Assembly (NCBI RefSeq): GCF_002906855.1
Contig: NZ_MINI01000028.1
Coordinates: forward strand, 310,001-374,000
Source of the DNA: Pseudomonas putida
GTDB lineage: Bacteria; Pseudomonadota; Gammaproteobacteria; Pseudomonadales; Pseudomonadaceae
DNA length: 64,000 nt
Direction of reading: 5' to 3'
Both the position numbers and the translations under genes were made by a program. Within the stretch, counting starts at the first letter, position 1; each line of letters starts with the position of its first letter. The notes beneath the pieces are model-generated. The model ran no database searches, was not told where the DNA came from, and saw nothing but the letters and a program-made list of their open reading frames with translations. Positions 58,755 to 64,000 of this stretch are shown here, in pieces.

Positions 58755-60252
58755 CCCGCTTCAGGCTGCCCCCGGCAATTTTTGTAACCCTCGTCCCGTA
58801 ATCGGCGTCGGCTTTGTACAGGAACGACAGGATGATGTGCTTGCTTTGCTCATCAGCGACGGCCAGCGACTGACCAAAGCTGTTGACCAGATCGCGCTGC
58901 TCGCTTTTCGAGTAGGCGCGGTAAAGATCACCGGCCTGCTTGAAGTTCTGTTCCCGGGTGATGCCTCGTTGCTCAGTGGTGCCGCTCAAGGCCAGTTCAC
59001 TGTAGCGGGCCGAGTCGGTGGTGCTACGCGGCTGCAGGCGGCTGGGCTGGTAGTTGACCATGTCACGGGTGCGGTTGGGGTTGAGTGCACCATCCTGGTT
59101 CCCATTGTTGACTGCCGCCCGGGGCTGGTTGATCGGCAGGCTGCCTGCGTTGGCACCGATCCGGTACATCTGGGTGTCGGCGTAGGAGAACAGTCGGCCC
59201 TGCAGCAAGCGGTCTTCGGAGGGCTCTATACCTTTGATCAAGTTGGACGGTGCCAGGGCGACCTGTTCGGTTTCCTGGAAGAAATTGCCGACATTGCGCT
59301 TGAGCACCATCTGCCCGACCCGGCGCTCGGGCACATCCGGCCAGACCTTGGTGGCGTCCAGCGGGTCGAAATCGAAGGCCGCCAGCTCCTCAGGGCGCAG
59401 TGTCTGGATGTAGAGATCCCACTTGGGATAGTCGCCACGGGCAATGGCAGCCACCAGATCCTCGGTCATGTGACTGAAGCTTTTGCCCTGGATCTGCTCG
59501 ACAGCCTTGGGGTCGAGATTTTCCTGGCCTTGCAGGCTTTTCCAGCGGAATTTGACGTAGGTGGGTTCACCGTTGGCGTTGATGAACTTGTAGGCATGCA
59601 CACTGTTGCCATCCATGTGCCGATAGCTCTTTGGCGTACCTTCGTTGGAGTAGAGCAGGGTCAGGGTGCGGGTGGCCTCCGGCATGTGCGAGAACAGGTC
59701 GAAGCGCCGGGCGTCGTTGCCCAGGTTGTTGCGCGGGTCGGGCTTGAACGCGTGGACCATGTCCGGGAACTTGATGGCGTCGCGAATGAAGAAGGTCGGG
59801 AAGTTGTTGCCAACCAGGTCCCAGTTGCCTGCCGTGGTGTAGAAACGGGTTGCGAAGCCTCGCGGGTCGCGCAGGGTTTCCGGCGAGTGCACGCCATGTA
59901 CAACCGACGAGAAACGCACAAATACCGGGGTCTTTTCACCCGGTGTGAACAGCGGCGCAGAAGTCAGCGCAGACAAGTCTTCGGACGCGGTGAACTCGCC
60001 ATGGGCGCCAGTGCCACGGGCGTGCACCACGCGTTCGGGGATGCGTTCGCGGTCGAAGCGTTGCAGCTTCTGGATCAGCTGCACGTCCTGCAGCAAGGTC
60101 GGGCCAGTGGCGCCGGCCGTCTGGGAGTGCTGGTTGTCGCCTACCGCCGCACCGTTGTCGCGGGTCAGGGGCATGGCGAGGAGCGCGGGGCTTGCAAGAA
60201 CGGTTGCACACAGCAGCGTCAACGCAGAGCGATGGGAGCGGGTCGGTAGCAT
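58723..60252 (-). CDS. katB: Periplasmic monofunctional catalase
   Basis: A 509-residue catalase with a signal peptide (residues 1-26), similar in design and length to P. aeruginosa KatB. Catalytic histidine in ERVVHARGTGAHGEF near residue 77, asparagine in LVGNNFPTFFIRDAIKF near 150, and haem tyrosine in GRLFSYADTQMYR near 360. It removes hydrogen peroxide in the periplasm. No clear OxyR site was seen in its 120-base leader. Confidence 0.92.
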   Translation of the reverse strand: MLPTRSHRSALTLLCATVLASPALLAMPLTRDNGAAVGDNQHSQTAGATGPTLLQDVQLIQKLQRFDRERIPERVVHARGTGAHGEFTASEDLSALTSAPLFTPGEKTPVFVRFSSVVHGVHSPETLRDPRGFATRFYTTAGNWDLVGNNFPTFFIRDAIKFPDMVHAFKPDPRNNLGNDARRFDLFSHMPEATRTLTLLYSNEGTPKSYRHMDGNSVHAYKFINANGEPTYVKFRWKSLQGQENLDPKAVEQIQGKSFSHMTEDLVAAIARGDYPKWDLYIQTLRPEELAAFDFDPLDATKVWPDVPERRVGQMVLKRNVGNFFQETEQVALAPSNLIKGIEPSEDRLLQGRLFSYADTQMYRIGANAGSLPINQPRAAVNNGNQDGALNPNRTRDMVNYQPSRLQPRSTTDSARYSELALSGTTEQRGITREQNFKQAGDLYRAYSKSEQRDLVNSFGQSLAVADEQSKHIILSFLYKADADYGTRVTKIAGGSLKRVKALAADLQD

Positions 60253-60372
60253 GGTCGTGGCACTCGCTAGATCAAGAGAGTGCCGATGCTAGTAATCCTG
60301 CAGCAGCCACACAGTAAGGCGGCTCATCTCATGTTGTAGGACATGTCGAGTAGATAGGCAGGTGCAACAGCG

Positions 60373-60915
60373 TCAATAGCCATCGTCGTTCAACGCCAGG
60401 CTCTGGCGCAGCTGTTCGACCATCGACACGCGCAGTGTTTCCGGTGCCTTGACCCGGATCGAGCCGGCCTGGGACAGCAGCCAGCCCATCAGCGCACGGC
60501 TGTCTTCGACTGTGGCCGCGAGCATCGCGCCGCCTTTGTCATGCGGAGCCAGGCGCATGTCCTCGGACAGCGGCTGGTCTTCCAGGCGACGGGCGAGGCC
60601 ATCGTCGACCCAGGCCTGCAGTTCGATCTGTTGCGAGGGGGTGAGTTGGTCTGGTTGCAGTTGCTCGGCCTCATCCAGGCTCAGGCCTGGCTGCCAGTAC
60701 CAGCCGTAGGGCATGCCCTTGCTGTTGCAGTGCAGCGGGAACAGCGTTGCCAGTTCGTTGAGGTCGCGCTCGACCGTGCGCTTGCTGGTCTTGTGGCCGG
60801 CCCTGGCCAGTGCGGCCTGCAATTGCGTGGAGCTCATCCCGGGATGTCGGTCTGGCAGCAGTTTCAGTAACTGCCATTGTCGGGCAATGGTGTGGCGGGT
60901 CGGGTGGCTGGGCAC
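60373..60915 (-). CDS. Compact HTH regulator related to WYL-domain proteins
   Basis: A 180-residue protein. Residues 5-75 are a DeoR-like winged HTH (IARQWQLLKLLPDRHPGMSS, then KTSKRTVERDLNELATLFPL). The C-terminal part resembles the end of WYL regulators, but the central WYL domain seen in 300-residue relatives is missing. The GTG at 60915 has AAGGA upstream. It could be a natural short form or the product of an internal deletion. Confidence 0.68.
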   Translation of the reverse strand: MPSHPTRHTIARQWQLLKLLPDRHPGMSSTQLQAALARAGHKTSKRTVERDLNELATLFPLHCNSKGMPYGWYWQPGLSLDEAEQLQPDQLTPSQQIELQAWVDDGLARRLEDQPLSEDMRLAPHDKGGAMLAATVEDSRALMGWLLSQAGSIRVKAPETLRVSMVEQLRQSLALNDDGY

Positions 60916-61134
60916 GGGAGTTTCGTCCTTGAAGACCAGGTAAAGATACCTGGGTGATGGCACATGGCTACCTCAAGAGCATACTCTGTCAGTGGATGGG
61001 ATCCAAGTTTAGTGTGTTTTCACATGCTGTGGGAACGCATAGCAAGCCCGCCGACGACAGCTCTCTGAGCAGTTGCGACTCGTTTGTGTCCTATAGATAG
61101 ACCAAAATATCGTTCTTTATTGAGGTTTTAATTC

Positions 61135-61380
61135 ATGCAGAATATTTTCGCTGACGTGGCCGTAAGCGTGTCGGAGCTGAAAAAGAACCCATCCGCAGTG
61201 ATGACAGGTGCTGCGGGCATGCCCGTCGCTGTGCTCAATCACAATCGTGTTTTGGGTTACATGGTGCCTGCCGAACTGTACGAAGCCATGATGGAGCGTC
61301 TGGGGGATCTTGAATTGACCGAGCTGGCCAAGTCGAGGCTGGGTGAAAAGGGCGTACCGGTAACTCTGGATGATTTATAA
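61135..61380 (+). CDS. Phd/YefM-family antitoxin
   Basis: An 81-residue antitoxin. SVSELKKNPSAVMTGAAGMP followed by VAVLNHNRVLGYMVPAELYEAM is the Phd/YefM fold; the acidic C-terminal tail should wrap the toxin. The 171-base AT-rich leader holds its promoter. It overlaps the toxin gene by 11 bases. Confidence 0.85.
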   Translation: MQNIFADVAVSVSELKKNPSAVMTGAAGMPVAVLNHNRVLGYMVPAELYEAMMERLGDLELTELAKSRLGEKGVPVTLDDL

Positions 61381-61651
61381 GCTCGAATTTCTGCCTTCTG
61401 CGATGAAGGAGTGGAGCAAGCTAGGGCACACCGTCCGCGAGCAGATCAAGAAAAAGCTTGGCGAACGCTTGCAGTCACCCAAGGTCCAGGCCGATGCGCT
61501 GCGTGACCTGCCGAACCACTACAAGATCAAGCTGAAAGCTTCAGGTTATCGACTGGTGTACAGAGTCGAGGATGAGCGGATCGTTGTAGTCGTGGTATAG
61601 GCTGGCAAACGTGAGCGTAGCGAGGTCTACCAAACCGCTCAAAAGCGTTAG
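61370..61651 (+). pseudogene. RelE/ParE-family toxin truncated by an amber codon
   Basis: The frame from ATG 61370 gives YKLEFLPSAMKEWSKLG and YKIKLKASGYRLVYRVEDER, then VVVVV and a TAG at 61598-61600. Reading on gives AGKRERSEVYQTAQKR and a second stop at 61651. GKRERSEVY is the conserved C-terminal segment that holds catalytic Arg and Tyr residues in RelE relatives. One substitution thus removes the active end and leaves a 76-residue stub. Confidence 0.75.
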
Positions 61652-62568
61652 GTGACCGCGCCGGAAAGGCACTCCTGCAGGGCCCCGATAAACACCTCTT
61701 CGGCCCGGCTCAACCGCTGTTCTCTGTTCCACAACAGGTGAATATCCACATCGGCTATCCCTTCCGCAGGCGGCAGCTTCCACAGCAACCCCGCCACCAC
61801 ATCCGGCGCCACCACATGCTCGGGCAGGCAGCCGATGCCGAACCCGGCAATCACCAGCCGGCGCACCTCTTCAAGGCTGGGCGACGACGCCACGATCCGC
61901 CCGGAAAACCCTTGCTGGTCGCGGAAAATGGTCAGCGGCGACAGCATGCCGCCAATCTGGTCGCTGGTGAAACTGACGAAATTCTCCCGCTGCAGATCGC
62001 CTTCGTCCTGGCCGAACAGGGCATGGTGTTTGCCGCAGAAAAACGCATAGCGCTGGCGCAGGAACAGGCGCTGTTCCAGCCGTGGCTGCGGCCGGCGGTT
62101 GAGGCTCAGGCCAGCGGTGGCGGTCTTTTCCTGCAAGGCGGCGACGATGTCCGAGCTGCGCATCACGTCGATTTCCAGGTCTACCCGTGGGTGCTGGCGG
62201 TGGAAGTCCGCCAGAAAGTCATCGAACCGCTCACTGACGATGCGGCTAATCATCAGCAATCGCACCTTGCCTACCAATTCGTCCGCCGGCTGCTCCAGCA
62301 AGCCGCCGATCTGCGACATTTGCCCATATACCTCACCGGCCAACTGAAACAGTTGTTCGCCCATGTCGGTGAGTACGAAGCGAGGCCCGCGGCGGGCAAT
62401 CAACTGGCGACCAAGCTGGTCCTCCAGCCGCTTGAGCGCCTGGCTCACAGCCGGTTGGGTCAGGTGCAGGCGCGCGGCGGCGCGACTGATGGACAACTCC
62501 TGGCCAATCACCCGAAAGGTGCGCAGCAGGTTCCAGTCGAGGCGGTCGTTGAGCAGGCGGTCGGACAT
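61648..62568 (-). CDS. LysR-family transcriptional regulator
   Basis: A 306-residue regulator with HTH LRTFRVIGQELSISRAAARL and LTQPAVSQALKRLEDQLGRQ, then a complete effector domain. It is divergent from the MHS transporter at 62723 across a 154-base AT-rich gap and is its probable regulator. Its 3' end meets the read-through end of the toxin remnant. Confidence 0.88.
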   Translation of the reverse strand: MSDRLLNDRLDWNLLRTFRVIGQELSISRAAARLHLTQPAVSQALKRLEDQLGRQLIARRGPRFVLTDMGEQLFQLAGEVYGQMSQIGGLLEQPADELVGKVRLLMISRIVSERFDDFLADFHRQHPRVDLEIDVMRSSDIVAALQEKTATAGLSLNRRPQPRLEQRLFLRQRYAFFCGKHHALFGQDEGDLQRENFVSFTSDQIGGMLSPLTIFRDQQGFSGRIVASSPSLEEVRRLVIAGFGIGCLPEHVVAPDVVAGLLWKLPPAEGIADVDIHLLWNREQRLSRAEEVFIGALQECLSGAVT

Positions 62569-62722
62569 GGCAGGCTCGATGATAAGCAGGGTTAATAGTT
62601 CGAATAATAAATAGAAAATTGACTAATCATAGCCCTGGGACGATAAATCGCACTCATAGCGCCGCCAGAGCGCCACCGTGACCCCGTCAACTCCTGCCAG
62701 AAAAACAAGCAAAGGAGCTCCC

Positions 62723-64000
62723 ATGAAGCCTATCGCTTCACCCCAGCCGCGTCGTGCCGCCGCCGCCGCGTTCATCGGCACCATGATCGAATGGTACGAC
62801 TTCTACATCTACGCCACCGCCGCTGCGCTGGTGTTCGGTGCCTTGTTCTTCCCCTCCGACGACAGCCTGTTCAGCACCATGGCCGCCTTCGGCACCTTTG
62901 CCGTGGGCTTCTTCGCGCGGCCGCTGGGCGGCATCGTGTTCGGCCATGTGGGTGACCGCATCGGGCGCAAGAAGTCGCTGGTCATCACCCTGTTGATGAT
63001 GGGCATCGTCACCGTATGCATCGGCCTGTTGCCGACCTACGCACAGATCGGTGCCGCCGCACCGGTGCTGCTGATCATCCTGCGGGTGATTCAGGGTATT
63101 GCCGTGGGTGGCGAGTGGGGCGGCGCCGTGCTCATGGCCGGTGAACATGCGCCCAAAGGGCGGCGCAACTTCTTCGCCTCGTTTGCCCAGCTGGGCAGCC
63201 CGGCGGGCCTGATCCTGTCGCTGCTGGCCTTTGGCGCAGTGACCCGCCTGCCCGAGGAAGACCTGATGAGCTGGGGCTGGCGCGTGCCGTTCCTGGCCAG
63301 CGCGTTGCTGCTGCTGGTGGGCCTGGCGATTCGCCTGGGGGTCAATGAGTCGCCTGAGTTCATCGCCAGCCGCGAGCAGGCGGCCAGGGCCCAGCGTAAG
63401 GAACAGGCGCCGGTACTTGAAGTGCTGCGCACCGCCTGGCGCCCGCTGCTGTTGTGCATTGGTGCCAACACCCTGGGCATCGCCGGGGTCTACTTCACCA
63501 ACACCTTCATGATCAGCTACGCCACCCAGCAGCTGCACCTGGAGCGCTCGCTGATCCTTGAATGCCTGTTCTTCGTGGCGATCATCCAGTTCTGCGTGCA
63601 GCCCCTGGCCGCGTGGCTCTCGGAGAAGCTCGGCGCCACCCGCTTCCTGGCCCTGATCGCACTGCTGGCGATGGCTTCGCCATACCCGATGTTCGTGCTG
63701 GTCAGCAGCGGCGAAGGCCCGCTGATCGTGCTTGGCATTGCCCTGGCGGCGGCCTGCATGGCCTCGTTCTACGCGGTGATCGCCGGCTACGTCAGCGGCA
63801 TGTTCGAAACCCGCGTGCGCTACACCGCGATTTCCCTGGCCTACCAGGTGTGTGGCGCCATCGCTGGCGGCCTCACGCCGCTGATCGGCACCTGGCTGGC
63901 CCACAGCTTCACAGGCCAATGGTGGCCGATGGCAGTGTTCTACACCCTGATCGCCACCATTTCACTGGTCTGCGTGCTTGCCCTGGCGCGCCAGTACGCC
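62723..64000 (+). CDS. MHS-family MFS transporter (partial, runs off the window)
   Basis: At least 426 residues of a metabolite:proton symporter, open to the window edge with no stop. IGTMIEWYDFYIYATAAALVFG near the start, FARPLGGIVFGHVGDRIGRKK near residue 72 and RVIQGIAVGGEWGGAVLM near 125 are typical of the ShiA/ProP/KgtP group. Likely substrates are shikimate, dicarboxylates or betaines. AAAGGAG precedes ATG 62723. Confidence 0.88.
   Translation, partial: MKPIASPQPRRAAAAAFIGTMIEWYDFYIYATAAALVFGALFFPSDDSLFSTMAAFGTFAVGFFARPLGGIVFGHVGDRIGRKKSLVITLLMMGIVTVCIGLLPTYAQIGAAAPVLLIILRVIQGIAVGGEWGGAVLMAGEHAPKGRRNFFASFAQLGSPAGLILSLLAFGAVTRLPEEDLMSWGWRVPFLASALLLLVGLAIRLGVNESPEFIASREQAARAQRKEQAPVLEVLRTAWRPLLLCIGANTLGIAGVYFTNTFMISYATQQLHLERSLILECLFFVAIIQFCVQPLAAWLSEKLGATRFLALIALLAMASPYPMFVLVSSGEGPLIVLGIALAAACMASFYAVIAGYVSGMFETRVRYTAISLAYQVCGAIAGGLTPLIGTWLAHSFTGQWWPMAVFYTLIATISLVCVLALARQYA

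Overview
The window looks like chromosome of a Pseudomonas putida-group bacterium. The evidence is high GC with strong third-position GC in genes, repeated REP palindromes built around GTAGGAGCGGGCTTG and TCGCGGG cores, pyoverdine genes with PvdS-type promoters, an MvaT/TurB xenogeneic silencer, an OprD porin and a tetrameric sarcosine oxidase locus. No rRNA, tRNA, CRISPR array, complete insertion sequence or prophage was seen. The species call is inference from family resemblance and gene order.

Layout. 0-8.5 kb: metabolic genes (YahK-type alcohol dehydrogenase, SotB exporter, NfsB nitroreductase, cysteine desulfurase-like protein, acyl-CoA dehydrogenase), two with divergent LysR regulators. 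8.6-10.9 kb: an AT-richer patch with a PAAR-domain protein, probably a type VI secretion effector, followed by two related small membrane proteins that are probably immunity proteins; the second is frameshifted in an A6 tract. 11-13.6 kb: TerC and a phosphate-binding/OmpA fusion. 13.6-19.6 kb: a scar holding ends of two lost genes, then a polyamine-type ABC importer, a RibBX riboflavin gene and a DUF1330 gene. The importer and the ribBX/DUF1330 pair share a near-identical GntR-like palindrome. 19.7-22.5 kb: pirin, esterase and LysR regulator. 22.6-29.4 kb: purU-folD-soxBDAG, a probable operon that demethylates sarcosine and handles the one-carbon unit.

29.6-40.5 kb is iron acquisition: mbtH and a type II thioesterase behind a PvdS-like box, the complete fpvGHJKCDEF operon for iron release from ferripyoverdine in the periplasm with a Fur-like box, and pvdA with an exact PvdS box. 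The pyoverdine peptide synthetases are not in the window. An isochorismatase-family gene in this stretch carries an in-frame amber codon.

40.5-47.7 kb: FlxA-like protein, PbpG, small envelope proteins, a shikimate dehydrogenase-like protein, GloA, TurB, an OprD porin with a terminator-like leader hairpin, and CobF. 47.8-54.8 kb: a signalling cluster of two single-domain response regulators, a 1155-residue hybrid kinase with three receivers, CheR, a receiver-less CheB and a receiver-kinase, with no chemoreceptor, CheA or CheW. 54.9-60.3 kb: TetR, 3-hydroxyacyl-CoA dehydrogenase, thiolase, AraC regulator and periplasmic catalase. 60.4-64 kb: a short HTH/WYL-type regulator, a Phd-RelE pair whose toxin is cut short by a stop codon, a LysR regulator and a divergent MHS-family transporter that runs off the window.

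Decay is frequent for so short a stretch: six broken or residual genes (AraC cupin fragment, dehydrogenase and LysR fragments, immunity paralogue, isochorismatase, RelE toxin).
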